A stretch of DNA of 64,000 nucleotides, from assembly GCF_040546595.1 (NCBI RefSeq), contig NZ_JBEPOB010000001.1, positions 2,729,001-2,793,000 on the forward strand. The letters run 5' to 3'. This document shows positions 47,774-57,423 of this stretch, in pieces. Source of the DNA: Bosea sp. OAE506. Lineage in GTDB: Bacteria; Pseudomonadota; Alphaproteobacteria; Rhizobiales; Beijerinckiaceae. Numbering within the stretch: position 1 is the first letter of the stretch; each line of letters begins with the position of its first letter. Below the pieces are notes generated by a model. It was given only the letters and a program-made list of their open reading frames with translations, did no database searches and was not told the origin of the DNA. The position numbers and the translations under genes are program-made.

Positions 47774-47929
47774 GCGACGCCGGCTTAGAACCATCTACGG
47801 CGGCATTTGTCAAACGCGCAGCGGCGGGCGGATGTCCTGATACATGGCGCCTCTGCGCGCGGCGGCCTCGCGCGGGGGCCTGCGACCTGCCACGATCTCG
47901 CCCGCTCGATTCCGACTGAAGGTACCGCC

Positions 47930-49069
47930 ATGGCCCTCGCCACACCGCCCGTCCAGGACAATGCCTATGCCGCCGCGCTCGCGCTGCTCGACCGCGCGCC
48001 GCTGATCGACGGGCATAACGACCTTCCTTACGTCATCCGGCTCGACCGCACGGCCAAGGGCGATGTCGGCCTCTACGACCTGACGAAAATCCACGAGAAG
48101 GGCGACACCGACATCCCGCGGATGCGGGCCGGCAAGCTCGCGGCGCAGTTCTTCGCGGCCTATGTCCCGCCCAAGCACCCCAAGCCCGCGGGCTTTGCGC
48201 TCGCGCAGATCGCGCTGATGCGCGACATCCTCAAGCGCCATGCCGACGTCTTCCGGCCGGGCCTCAGCGCCGCCGACGTGATGGCCGCCAAGGCGGAGGG
48301 GCGCATCGCGCTGTTCATGACGATCGAGAACGGCACGGCGCTCGACGGCGAACTCGACGCGCTCGACGCCTATTTCGACCTCGGCATCCGCCTGATGACG
48401 CTGTGCCACAACGACAGCCATGACTGGTGCGATTCCGCCACCGACGCGCCGCGCAACAACGGGCTCAGCGCCTTCGGCAAGCAGGTGATCGGCCGGATGA
48501 ACACACTCGGCATGGTCGTCGACCTCGCCCATGTCTCGCCCAAGGTGATGCATGACACGCTCGACGTGACGCGGGCGCCCGTCGTCTGGTCGCATTCCAA
48601 CGCGTTCTCGCTCTGCGACCATCCGCGCAACGTGCCCGACGACGTGCTCGACCGCGTCGCCGGCAATGGCGGGGTGGTGATGGCGACCTTCGTGCCGGAC
48701 TTCATCAGCCAGGCCTCGCGCGACTGGCACAAGCCCGCCAAGGACCAGTACGGCAAGACCCCCGAGGGGCTCGACCACGTCAAGGCCGAGGCCGAGATCG
48801 CCGCCAAGGCCGGCCCGCGGCCGAAGGCGACGCTGCCGCAGTATTGCGACCATCTCGACTATCTGGCCAAGCGCATCGGCCACGACCATGTCGGCATCGG
48901 TTCGGATTTCTTCGGCTGGATCAACCCCGACGGGCTGGAGGATACGAGCGTGTTCCCGGCGCTGGTGGCGGAGCTGATCCGGCGCGGCTGGTCCGAAAGC
49001 GATCTCGAAAAGCTCGCCGGCGGCAACACGCTGCGGGTGATGCGGGCGGTCGAGGCGGCGGCGGGCTGA
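47930..49069 (+). CDS. M19-family dipeptidase
   Basis: 379 residues from the ATG at 47930. A renal/membrane dipeptidase-type zinc enzyme: LIDGHNDLPYVIRL gives the first His/Asp metal ligands, MTIENGTALDG the bridging Glu, TLCHNDSHDWCDS and VVDLAHVSPKVMHDTLDVTRAPVVWSHSNAF further His ligands, and HVGIGSDFFG the last Asp. No signal peptide is seen. It hydrolyses dipeptides, often with dehydro- or D-residues. Confidence 0.92.
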   Translation: MALATPPVQDNAYAAALALLDRAPLIDGHNDLPYVIRLDRTAKGDVGLYDLTKIHEKGDTDIPRMRAGKLAAQFFAAYVPPKHPKPAGFALAQIALMRDILKRHADVFRPGLSAADVMAAKAEGRIALFMTIENGTALDGELDALDAYFDLGIRLMTLCHNDSHDWCDSATDAPRNNGLSAFGKQVIGRMNTLGMVVDLAHVSPKVMHDTLDVTRAPVVWSHSNAFSLCDHPRNVPDDVLDRVAGNGGVVMATFVPDFISQASRDWHKPAKDQYGKTPEGLDHVKAEAEIAAKAGPRPKATLPQYCDHLDYLAKRIGHDHVGIGSDFFGWINPDGLEDTSVFPALVAELIRRGWSESDLEKLAGGNTLRVMRAVEAAAG

Positions 49070-49154
49070 GGACGGGCAGAGCTTGACCGCGCGCCCGCTT
49101 GGCGCGATGGCCGCGGTCAAGGCCTGCGCCCCGCAGGCGACGACGAGACAGAGC

Positions 49155-49970
49155 ATGACCGGTTCCGGTACCGACCGCACGCGCCCCCCTGCCACGGCTC
49201 CGGCGCCGGTCATCATCCTGGTCGAGCCGCAGATGGCCGAGAATATCGGCATGTGCGCGCGGGCGATGGCGAATTTCGGCCTCTCCGAGATGCGGCTGGT
49301 GGCGCCGCGCGACGGCTGGCCGAGCGGCGGCGGCCTGAAGAAAGGCGCGACCTCGGCGGCTTCGGGCGCGACGCATATCCTGGAGAACGCCCGGCTCTTC
49401 CCGACCGCGGCCGAGGCGATCGCCGATCTGAACTTCGTGCTGGCGACGACGGCGCGCGAGCGCGGCCAGATGAAGCGCGTGGTCACGCCTGCGGAGGCGA
49501 TGGCGCCGCTGGCCGAGCGCATCGCCGGCACCGAGCGCGTCGGCATCCTGTTCGGGCGCGAGCGGATCGGGCTGACGAACGAGGAGATCTCCTTTGCCGA
49601 CGCGATCCTGACCTTCCCGGTCAATCCGGCCTTCGCCTCGCTCAACCTCGCCCAGGCGGTGCTGCTCGTCGGCTATGAGTGGTTCAAGGCGACCAATGGC
49701 GAGCCGCCCTTCCGCGAGAACAATCTCTCGCCGCCGGCGACCCGGGCGACGGTTTTGTCGATGTTCGACTATGTCGAGGCCGAGCTCGACCAGTGCGGCT
49801 TCTTCCCGCCCGGCAAGAAGCAGATCATGACCGCCAATCTGCGCGACATCCTGCATCGCCTGGCGATGACCGAGCAGGAGGCGCGGACGTTGCGCGGCGT
49901 GTTCAAGTCGCTGACCGAGGGGCCGCGAAGGCTGCGGGTGCCGAAGCCGGTCGAGGGGGAGGGCGCCTGA
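49155..49970 (+). CDS. trmJ: tRNA/rRNA 2'-O-methyltransferase TrmJ-like
   Basis: 271 residues from the ATG at 49155; earlier TTG/ATG starts at 49083 and 49107 add weak sequence. SPOUT-type motifs: VIILVEPQMAENIGMCARAMANFGLSEMRLVAPRDGWP, LFGRERIGLTNEEISFADAILTFPVNPAFASLNLAQAVLLVGYEW. It probably methylates the 2'-OH of nucleotide 32 in the tRNA anticodon loop. The C-terminal helical tail is normal. Confidence 0.88.
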   Translation: MTGSGTDRTRPPATAPAPVIILVEPQMAENIGMCARAMANFGLSEMRLVAPRDGWPSGGGLKKGATSAASGATHILENARLFPTAAEAIADLNFVLATTARERGQMKRVVTPAEAMAPLAERIAGTERVGILFGRERIGLTNEEISFADAILTFPVNPAFASLNLAQAVLLVGYEWFKATNGEPPFRENNLSPPATRATVLSMFDYVEAELDQCGFFPPGKKQIMTANLRDILHRLAMTEQEARTLRGVFKSLTEGPRRLRVPKPVEGEGA

Positions 49971-49997
49971 ACAGGGCCCGCCCGCAGGAGACCCAAT

Positions 49998-50420
49998 ATG
50001 CCTGTCCCCATGGAATATCGCCTTGCCTCGCAGGATTTCGACCGTTTCCTCGGCGAGGTCGCGGAAGAGACCGGGCTGGCGACGCGCAACCAGAGTTATA
50101 CGACGACGCAAGCCGTTCTGCAGGCCTTCCGGCGGCGGCTCGACACGGCGCAGGCCATCGCCTTCGCGCAGGTTCTGCCGGCGATGCTGCGCGCGCTCTT
50201 CGTGATGGACTGGGACCCGCAGGAGCCGCGCGTCACGGAATGGGACCACGCCGCGATGACCGAGGAGGTCCGCCGCCTGCGCATCGACCACAATTTCTCG
50301 CCCGACAGCGCGATTGCCGATGTCGCGCGCGTGCTGCGCGGCCATGTCGACGCCGCTGCCTTCGCGCGCTGCCTCGCGACCCTGCCGCCAGAGGCGCGGG
50401 CCTTCTGGTCGTGCGACTGA
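49998..50420 (+). CDS. DUF2267-type protein
   Basis: 140 residues. FDRFLGEVAEETGLATRNQSYTTTQAVLQAFRRRLDTAQAIAFAQVLPAMLRALFVMDWDP is the alpha-helical DUF2267 repeat, with a second half DVARVLRGHVDAAAFARCLATLPPEARAFW. Function unknown in the family. It starts 27 bp after trmJ, so the two may share a transcript. Confidence 0.8.
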   Translation: MPVPMEYRLASQDFDRFLGEVAEETGLATRNQSYTTTQAVLQAFRRRLDTAQAIAFAQVLPAMLRALFVMDWDPQEPRVTEWDHAAMTEEVRRLRIDHNFSPDSAIADVARVLRGHVDAAAFARCLATLPPEARAFWSCD

Positions 50421-50616
50421 AGATGACCTTTGGTTAATATGCGGACGTAACGTCAGCAGATTGGTTAACCAGATCCGACGAGTCGCGACCTTCCATCCCT
50501 AAGAGTTCGCTGACGCGTAAAATACCGGCGATCCCGGCAAAGTCCTGGAAATGAGTTCCCGAGGAGGTGGCACGCGGCCGAGCTGAGCCAAGCGCAATGA
50601 AAGCTGTAGCGACACG

Positions 50617-53373
50617 ATGGCGAGCGTCACGGGAAAAGATCCGCTGCTTGTAGCGCAGTGGCATCTCAAAACGCTTCTGGGGAATGATCCGAACAAGATC
50701 TGGTCCGAGTTCGATGGCACCGGCGTCAAGGTCGGCATCTACGACGATGGGATCGACAAAAGCGTCAAGGACCTTCAGGGCACCTACGACGCGGGCAAGG
50801 AACTCGTCTTCGGCGGCGTCAGGGCCGATCCCTCGAAGGGCTCCGGCGTCCACGGCACCGCTGTCGCCGGCATCATCGGCGCTGGTGCGAACAATGGCGT
50901 GGGCGGGGTGGGCATCGCCCATGGCGCCAGCCTCACCAGCATCGATATCTTCAGCGGCACCGCCAATTACAACTTCATCGCCTCGATCAGGGCGATGTCG
51001 CAGTTCGACGTCACCAACAACTCCTGGGGCTGGAGCGCGAAGTATTCCGATAATGCGTCGGTTGCCGGCTCGTTCGGCAAGCAGTTCATCGATGCCCTGG
51101 CGTTCGCGGCGGATACAGGCCGCGGCGGCAAGGGCACGATCATCGTCAACGCGGTGGGCAACGACAACCTGAGCGACAACCGCGACGCCAACACCAGCGA
51201 GTACAATGCCGCCCGCCAGACGATCACCGTCGGTGCGATCGGCCAGGACGGCGATGTCTCGGCCTATTCCACCCGCGGCGCCTCCGTGCTCGTCTCGGGC
51301 CCGACCAATGGTGGCGGTGCCGGGATCACCACGACCGACAGGACGGTCGGCGGCTACAGCGCGACCGATGCGACCTCCAGCTTCGGCGGAACCTCGGCCG
51401 CGGCCCCGATGGTCACCGGCATCGTCTCGCTGATGCTGGATGCGAGCAACAACACGCTCGGCTGGCGCGACGTGCAGGACATCCTGTCCTACACCGCCGA
51501 CCACACAACTCCGGCGGCGCTGACCGGCGGGATCTCCGGTCGCATGGAGTATGGCTGGACGATCAACAAGGCCGACAACGCCAATGGCGGCGGCCTGCAC
51601 TACTCCAACGACGTCGGCTACGGCATGACGGACGGGTTTGAGGCCGTGCGCTATGCCGAGGTCTGGTCGAAGTTCGGCGCCGCCGAGGTTTCGGCCAACG
51701 AGGCGAAGGCCTCTGTCGTTGGCACGGTCAACAAGGTGATTGCCGACAAGGCGACGCTCCAGTTCACTGCCGTTGTTAGCCAGGCGATCGAGATCGAGCA
51801 CGCGGACCTCACGCTGACGCTGACCCACGCCAACATCAACGATCTGCGGATCGAACTGATCTCGCCCGAGGGCACGCGGTCGATCGTGCTGGATGCCGGC
51901 ACCGGCGTGAATTCCGTCGCCAACAACAGCTGGACCTTCGGCACCGATGCGCTGCGCGGAGAGCTGTCGAACGGGACCTGGACGATCAAGATCACGGACA
52001 CCAAGACCGGTGCGGTCGGCTCGGTCGCCAGCTACAGGCTGGACGTCTATGGCGACGCCCCCTCGGCCAACGACGTCTACCATTACAATGACGAGTTCTT
52101 CAAAATGCTCGCGCTCGACCCGGCGCGCGGCACCCTGAAGGATCTGGACGGCGGCATCGACTGGATCAACGCCTCGGCCAATGTCGACAACACGGTGATC
52201 AACCTGAATGCGGGCCAAGCCTCGACCTGGGCTGGCAAGACCGCCTTCACGATCGCTTCGGGAACCGTGATCGAGAACGCGGTCACTGGTGACGGCGACG
52301 ACACCCTGATCGGAAACGCCTCGGCGAACGAGCTGATGGGCATGCGCGGCAACGACGTCCTCGAAGGGCGCGGCGGCGCCGACATCCTGGACGGCGGCAC
52401 AGGCATCGACACGGCCACCTACGTCTCCTCGACCGTCGGTGTCGACGTCGACATGAAGCGCGCCACGCAGGTCGGCGGCGACGCACAAGGCGATTCTTTC
52501 AGGTCGATCGAGAACGTCACCGGCTCGGCCTTCGCCGACGTCCTGCGCGGCGACGACACGTTCAACTTCATCCAGGGCGGCAAGAGCAATGACGTGCTGG
52601 AGGGCCGTGGCGGCGCCGACATCCTGGACGGCGGCGAGGGCATCGACACCGCGACCTACGCCTTCTCGATTGTCGGTGTCGATGTCGACATGAAACGCGC
52701 CACCCAGCTCGGCGGCGAGGCCCAAGGCGATACGCTGAAGTCGATCGAGAACGTCACCGGTTCGGCCTTCGCCGACGTCCTGCGCGGCGACGACACGTTC
52801 AACTTCATCCAGGGCGGCAAGGGCAACGACGTCGTCGAGGGGCGCGGCGGCGCCGACATCCTGGATGGCGGCGAAGGCATCGATATCCTGAGCTACCTCA
52901 ACTCCGGCGGAGCGATACAGATCAACCTCGCGACCAGGGTCATGACGGGCAACGATGCCGCCGGCGACGTGATCTCCAACTTCGAGAACCTGCAGGGTTC
53001 GAGGTTCGGCGACAGCCTGCGCGGCGATGCCGGCGCGAACGTCCTGCGCGGGGAGGCAGGTAACGACACCCTTTACGGGGATGGCGGCGACGATCTGCTT
53101 ATCGGCGGCGAGGGTAACGACACGCTGTATGGCGGCAACGGCAAGGACATCTTCCAGTTCCTGAAAGCCGAGGGCCTGTACGGCACCGATGTCTGCGCCG
53201 ATTTCGTCCAGGGCCAGGACAGGATCTCGCTGGTGGGCTATGGGCTCGATTATTCGAAGCTGACCATCACGTCATCGGGTTCCTACTCGTCCGTCGACTT
53301 CGCCAGTGACGGCGGCACCATCACCGTTATGACGAGCGCGAGACTTTCGTCCTTCGACTTCTTTTTCCTCTGA
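50617..53373 (+). CDS. Secreted subtilase with P domain and RTX repeats
   Basis: 918 residues. The S8 catalytic domain (about 30-345) shows Asp43/Asp44 in YDDGID, His79 in GVHGTAVAG, Asn182 in AVGNDN and Ser260 in FGGTSAAAPM. A P/Homo-B domain (about 385-478) follows, as in kexin-like convertases. Next is a serralysin-type M10 C-terminal segment (about 487-575, LDGGIDWINAS) and RTX GGxGxDxLxGG calcium-binding nonapeptides (about 556-860). There is no Sec signal, which with the RTX tail implies type I secretion, but no T1SS genes are nearby. The RBS is weak. Confidence 0.9.
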   Translation: MASVTGKDPLLVAQWHLKTLLGNDPNKIWSEFDGTGVKVGIYDDGIDKSVKDLQGTYDAGKELVFGGVRADPSKGSGVHGTAVAGIIGAGANNGVGGVGIAHGASLTSIDIFSGTANYNFIASIRAMSQFDVTNNSWGWSAKYSDNASVAGSFGKQFIDALAFAADTGRGGKGTIIVNAVGNDNLSDNRDANTSEYNAARQTITVGAIGQDGDVSAYSTRGASVLVSGPTNGGGAGITTTDRTVGGYSATDATSSFGGTSAAAPMVTGIVSLMLDASNNTLGWRDVQDILSYTADHTTPAALTGGISGRMEYGWTINKADNANGGGLHYSNDVGYGMTDGFEAVRYAEVWSKFGAAEVSANEAKASVVGTVNKVIADKATLQFTAVVSQAIEIEHADLTLTLTHANINDLRIELISPEGTRSIVLDAGTGVNSVANNSWTFGTDALRGELSNGTWTIKITDTKTGAVGSVASYRLDVYGDAPSANDVYHYNDEFFKMLALDPARGTLKDLDGGIDWINASANVDNTVINLNAGQASTWAGKTAFTIASGTVIENAVTGDGDDTLIGNASANELMGMRGNDVLEGRGGADILDGGTGIDTATYVSSTVGVDVDMKRATQVGGDAQGDSFRSIENVTGSAFADVLRGDDTFNFIQGGKSNDVLEGRGGADILDGGEGIDTATYAFSIVGVDVDMKRATQLGGEAQGDTLKSIENVTGSAFADVLRGDDTFNFIQGGKGNDVVEGRGGADILDGGEGIDILSYLNSGGAIQINLATRVMTGNDAAGDVISNFENLQGSRFGDSLRGDAGANVLRGEAGNDTLYGDGGDDLLIGGEGNDTLYGGNGKDIFQFLKAEGLYGTDVCADFVQGQDRISLVGYGLDYSKLTITSSGSYSSVDFASDGGTITVMTSARLSSFDFFFL
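52351..52830 (+). repeat. Two tandem 240-bp units inside the RTX protease
   Basis: Residues from about 579 form two 80-residue units beginning NDVLEGRGGADILDGG and ending DTFNFIQGGK(S/G); the first half of a third unit follows from about 52831. The DNA copies are nearly identical (GGCGGCGCCGACATCCTGGA recurs at about 240-bp spacing), so they are young and prone to slippage. Confidence 0.85.
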
Positions 53374-53386
53374 GGCGAAACGACAA

Positions 53387-53410
53387 CGGCCGGCCCCGAA
53401 GGGCCGGCCG
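53387..53410 (-). terminator. Terminator between the protease and TonB-receptor genes
   Basis: A 10-bp perfect stem CGGCCGGCCC (53387-53396) with GGGCCGGCCG (53401-53410), loop CGAA. On the minus strand it is followed by TTGTCGTTT, like the recA terminator tail, so it suits the TonB-receptor gene; it may also stop rightward transcription. Confidence 0.65.
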
Positions 53411-53443
53411 GCGACGTGTCCCGGGTCTCGAAACGCAGGCTCG

Positions 53444-55735
53444 TCAGAACTGGTACTTCATCGTCGCCTTCACCGTGCGGCCGGGCTCGGTGTAGTAGTC
53501 GCGGGCCTGGGCGAGGACGCCGGTGGGGACGTTGACCGCGTCCCAGTACTTGCGGTCGAAGATGTTGTAGACGCCGATCTGGAGCTCGAGGTCTGTGATC
53601 TGCGGCAGCGGCTTCCACCAGGCGGTGGCGTTGAAGATCGCATAGCCCGGCGCCTTGAAGCCCTGGGTCGCGCCGGTAGTGGCGGCGACGTCGTTGCGGG
53701 CGGAGGCGAGCTTGGTCGAGACCTCGGCCCCCCAGCGCTCCGTGCCATAGGCGATGGCGACGATGCCCTGCATCGGCGGGATCGAGTTCAGATAGGTGTT
53801 GTCGTCCTTGTTCTTGCCGCGGGTGTAGGCGAAGGAGCCGCGCACCAGCCAGTTCTCGGCGAAGGCGTATTGCATGTTCGCCTCGAAGCCCTGGATCTCG
53901 GCCCGCGTGATGTTGCGGAAGCTGGTGATGCCGCCCTGCGGGTAGAGCCCGCCGACGCCCGGCGCCTGGGTCTGCACCTGCTCGATGAAGTTGCGGTAGT
54001 TGGTGTGGAAATAGGTGAACGAGCCGCCGAAGGCCTTGTCGCCGAAGCGGACGCCGACATCGATGCCATTGCCGGTCTCGGGGCGCAGATCCGGGTTGCC
54101 GGTGCGCAGATAGGTCGTCGGCGAGCCGAAGCGGCCATAGAGTTCGTTGGCGGTCGGGGCGCGGAAGGTCTTGGCCCATTGCGCGAAGACGGTGACGTCC
54201 TTGAGCCAGGGCGTGTTCTTCAAAACCTCGTATTCGAGCCGGATGCGCGGCGACCAGGCCGAGTCGCTCGAGGCGGCGGGCAGGCCGGTCGGGCGCGAGG
54301 CGCTGTTGGAATAGGCCGGCGTGTATTGCGGCTTCTCCTCATACCAGTCGTAGCGCAGGCCGGGGGTGATGCGCAGGCGGTTCTCCAGCAGGCCGATCTC
54401 GTCCTGGATGTAGAAGCCGGCGAGGCGCCCGTCGACCTTGGGCTGCTCGGCTTGGTTGGTGGGGATGTTGTTGCAGGTCGTGAAGGCGCCCGTGTAGATG
54501 CCGGTGGCCGGACGCGTCGGGCAGGCGTCGGAGCCGGCGCTGTACTGCTCCAGGCTCGACATGCGCAGCTCGGTGCCGGCCGTGACCTTGTGCGACAGCA
54601 TCCCGGTGTTGAAGTTCTTGATGACGTGGCCGTTGAAGCCGTAGGCGTTTTCTTCGTTCTCGTTGTCGCGGGCGTAGAGCCCCATGATGCTGGTGTAGCG
54701 ATAAGCGTTGGTGAGGTCGTTGCGCTTCAGCCGCTGCCAATAGGCCAGCGCATGGGCCTCGTCGAAGAACGAGCCCGGCAGCTTGTAGTCATAGCTCAGC
54801 GAGACGCGGTCGCGCTGGACGTCCTCGCCGGTGCGATAGGCGCCGGGACGGTAGTTGCCGGTCAGCGAGACCGCATTGTCGCGGTTGGAGATCCGGTCCG
54901 AGCGCTTGAAGGTCTCGGCGGTCAGGCCGAAGCGGTGCGCCTGATCGTTCGAATACTGGTAGAGCTTGGCGAGGAAGCTGTACTGGTCGAAATCGCGCGG
55001 GTTCGGCTCTGTCCGGGCGGCGCCGATCGTCTTCACATTGCCGCGGTTGTCGGTCTCGTGGCCGTTGCGGAAGCCGCCCTGGATCAGCGCCCAGGTGTTG
55101 TTGAAGCGTGCGGCGCCCGCCGCGCTGCCGAAGACGGCGCGGTCGGTGCTGTCAAAGCCGGTCTTGGCGAGAGCGCCATAGCTGCGGCCGTTGCGGATGA
55201 TGTCCTCGGGGTCGAGTGTGCGCACGGCGAGCGCGCCGCCGAGCGAGCCGGCGCCGATCGTGCTGCCGCCGCTGGGGCCGCGCAGCAGGTCGAGCGTCGA
55301 GAGCGCGTCGAAATCGAAGGCGGTGGTGCCTCCGCGGTTCAGGCGGGTGTCGATCAGGAAGGGCTGGCGGATGCCGTCCACCGTCGTCAGCACGCGCGCG
55401 CCGTCGAGACCGCGGATGTTGAGGCTGTTGTTCTGACGGTTGAAGGTGATGCCGGCCTCGACGCGGGTCGAGAGCTCACTCAGGCTCTGGACCTGCTGTC
55501 GGTCGAGCTGTTCTCGCGTGGTGCGCGTCGTCGTCGGGCCGGCGACGAGGGCCTGGCCGGGCGCCGCGCCCTCGACCGTGATCTGGTCGAGCACCACAGG
55601 CGCCTCCGCCGCCGGGGCGGCAGGAGAGGTTCGATCGCGCGTCTGCTGCTGCGCCAGAGCCGGTGTCGCCAGCAGCATCACCGCCAGCGTCCCGAGCGCG
55701 ACACCCTCGCGCAGCCTGCCTGAAGAAATCTCCAT
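53444..55735 (-). CDS. TonB-dependent haem/haemoglobin-type receptor
   Basis: 763 residues from the ATG at 55735. A signal peptide (GTLAVMLLATPALAQ) is followed by the plug domain (DQITVEGAAPG, RQNNSLNIRGLDGARVLTTVDGIRQPF, GGSTIGAGSLGGALAVRTLDPEDI) and a 22-strand barrel ending GRTVKATMKYQF. TFRAPTANELYGRFG ... NPDLRPETGNGIDVGVRF is characteristic of the haemoglobin/transferrin receptor type. An iron-box-like palindrome lies 57 bp upstream. The ligand is inferred from family only, and no haem ABC transporter is adjacent. Confidence 0.88.
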   Translation of the reverse strand: MEISSGRLREGVALGTLAVMLLATPALAQQQTRDRTSPAAPAAEAPVVLDQITVEGAAPGQALVAGPTTTRTTREQLDRQQVQSLSELSTRVEAGITFNRQNNSLNIRGLDGARVLTTVDGIRQPFLIDTRLNRGGTTAFDFDALSTLDLLRGPSGGSTIGAGSLGGALAVRTLDPEDIIRNGRSYGALAKTGFDSTDRAVFGSAAGAARFNNTWALIQGGFRNGHETDNRGNVKTIGAARTEPNPRDFDQYSFLAKLYQYSNDQAHRFGLTAETFKRSDRISNRDNAVSLTGNYRPGAYRTGEDVQRDRVSLSYDYKLPGSFFDEAHALAYWQRLKRNDLTNAYRYTSIMGLYARDNENEENAYGFNGHVIKNFNTGMLSHKVTAGTELRMSSLEQYSAGSDACPTRPATGIYTGAFTTCNNIPTNQAEQPKVDGRLAGFYIQDEIGLLENRLRITPGLRYDWYEEKPQYTPAYSNSASRPTGLPAASSDSAWSPRIRLEYEVLKNTPWLKDVTVFAQWAKTFRAPTANELYGRFGSPTTYLRTGNPDLRPETGNGIDVGVRFGDKAFGGSFTYFHTNYRNFIEQVQTQAPGVGGLYPQGGITSFRNITRAEIQGFEANMQYAFAENWLVRGSFAYTRGKNKDDNTYLNSIPPMQGIVAIAYGTERWGAEVSTKLASARNDVAATTGATQGFKAPGYAIFNATAWWKPLPQITDLELQIGVYNIFDRKYWDAVNVPTGVLAQARDYYTEPGRTVKATMKYQF

Positions 55736-55791
55736 CGCCTTTGACCCACCCTTGCCGACGCGGCCAGCCGGAAGGCCGCCGCGTGCCGTAC

Positions 55792-55810
55792 GTTTAAAAT
55801 GAATATAAAC
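55792..55810 (-). promoter_or_regulatory. Candidate iron-responsive operator of the TonB receptor
   Basis: GTTTAAAATGAATATAAAC is an imperfect palindrome with TTTA...TAAA ends spaced as in the Irr iron-control element (TTTA-N9-TAAA). It lies 57-75 bp before the receptor ATG in an otherwise AT-rich spacer. The inner bases do not match the consensus fully. Confidence 0.45.
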
Positions 55811-56099
55811 AAGGCCTTGTACGCTCGATAAGGCTGCCTTCGGATATTGATGGAGTCGAAGACTGTCAATCATTGGCCATGCAAAGAACAATCTCCGATG
55901 CCGCGAAGACACATTCGTGCAATCGCTCCAATGAAACCTTCGTTTTACATTGTTCTAAAGAGGCGATGTGGGTCGGCGACAGGCGGTGCGGCAGGCTCCC
56001 GATCTCGTGAACGATCCGGACGCCGGCGCCGACATCTTCCTGTTGCAACGCAACGGCAGGGTCCCAACATGAGCGTCTGAATCGGAACGCTCCCTAACC

Positions 56100-57416
56100 A
56101 TGCTCGACCGCCGCACGATGTTGACAGGATCTGCTGCCATGGCGGCGTCGCTGGCGCTGCCACCCGGCACCGGCCATGCCGCCGAGGCCGATGTGATCGT
56201 CATCGGGGCGGGGGCGGCGGGCATCGCGGCCGCCCATCAGCTCAAGGCGGCCGGCCGCCGGGCGATCGTGCTGGAGGGACGGGGCCGGATCGGCGGACGT
56301 GCTTTCACCGACGCGTCGCTCGGCCCGGCCTATGATGCAGGCGCGATGTTCATCCACTGGGCCGAGCGCAACCCTTGGGTCCAGATCGCCCGCGATCTCG
56401 GGGTCGCGACCTCCGACGAATCCTGGGGCGGCGGATTTCGCGTCTTCACCGGCGGGCAGCCGATGGCCGATGCCGACCGTCAGAAGCGGCGCGGCGCCTT
56501 CGGGCAGATCGACAGGCGGCTCGAGACGGTCGATCTGACGAAGCGCGACGTCTCGATCCGTGATCTGCTGGGCGATCTCGGTCCCGATCTGGCGCCGATC
56601 GCATCGTCGGGGCTGCTGCTCTCGATCGGCGAGGAATCGGACAAGATTTCGGCGCGCGACTATCAGCGCCTTTGGGCCGGCGACGATCTGCTCGTGCCCT
56701 CCGGCTATGGCAACCTCGTCGCGCGGCATGGCGCCGGACTCGACATCCGCCTGAACCAGCCCGTGAGCGAGATCCGCTGGGACGGGCCGGGCGTCACCGT
56801 GACGACGCCGGCAGGGACCCTGCGGGCGCAGGCCTGCATCGTTACGGTACCAGTCGGCGTGCTCAAGGCCGGCGCGATCCGCTTCACGCCGGAACTGCCG
56901 GCCCGCACGCGCGATGCGCTCGACGGCATCGGCATGGGGGCGCTGACCAAGATCGCACTGAAGGTCGAGGGCGACCGCTTCGGCATCGCGCCGGGCACCA
57001 GCTTCCTGGAAGCCGGCTCGCCGAAGCAGCTGATGAATTTCGACCTGTTTCCCGATGACAAGGACCTGATCGTTGCCTTTTGCGGCGGCGACCATGCGCG
57101 CGAGTTGTCTGTCGCCGGCCCGGAGGCGGCGCGCGACCATCTGACGACGCTGCTGTCGACCATGATCGGCTCCGATATCCGCAAGGCGGTGACGGGCATA
57201 TCCTTCCCGGCCTGGTGGACCGACCCGTTCTCGCGCGGCTCCTATTCCGTGTGCCTGCCGGGCCGGGAGGCGGCGCGCGAGCAGCTGGCCGAGCCGATCG
57301 GCGGGCGCCTCTTCATCGCCGGCGAGGCCACGGCCGGCGGCGGCGCCATGACCGTCGGCGGCGCGACGCTGGCGGGCCGCGCGGCGGCCGCGGCCGTGGC
57401 GCGGATCAAGGCCTGA
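56100..57416 (+). CDS. FAD-dependent amine oxidase (flavin monoamine oxidase-like)
   Basis: 438 residues. The N-terminal DRRTMLTGSAAMAASLALPPGTGHA looks like a twin-Arg signal. The FAD-binding motif VIVIGAGAAGIAAAHQLKAAGRRAIVLEGRGRIGGRAFTD is complete, and the C-terminal LFIAGEATAGGGAMTVGGATLAGRAAA binds the flavin again. The AMINE_OXIDASE family also includes polyamine oxidases; the substrate is unknown. It is divergent from the TonB receptor (364-bp spacer with no other gene). Confidence 0.85.
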   Translation: MLDRRTMLTGSAAMAASLALPPGTGHAAEADVIVIGAGAAGIAAAHQLKAAGRRAIVLEGRGRIGGRAFTDASLGPAYDAGAMFIHWAERNPWVQIARDLGVATSDESWGGGFRVFTGGQPMADADRQKRRGAFGQIDRRLETVDLTKRDVSIRDLLGDLGPDLAPIASSGLLLSIGEESDKISARDYQRLWAGDDLLVPSGYGNLVARHGAGLDIRLNQPVSEIRWDGPGVTVTTPAGTLRAQACIVTVPVGVLKAGAIRFTPELPARTRDALDGIGMGALTKIALKVEGDRFGIAPGTSFLEAGSPKQLMNFDLFPDDKDLIVAFCGGDHARELSVAGPEAARDHLTTLLSTMIGSDIRKAVTGISFPAWWTDPFSRGSYSVCLPGREAAREQLAEPIGGRLFIAGEATAGGGAMTVGGATLAGRAAAAAVARIKA

Positions 57417-57423
57417 GGCGCCG

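Noticed and set aside
50452..50475. GGTTAATATG and GGTTAACC before the protease as CtrA boxes
   Set aside because: Neither has a second TTAA at seven-base spacing.
52351..52830. 240-bp tandem units as a CRISPR-like array
   Set aside because: They encode RTX repeats in frame within the protease and have no spacer pattern.
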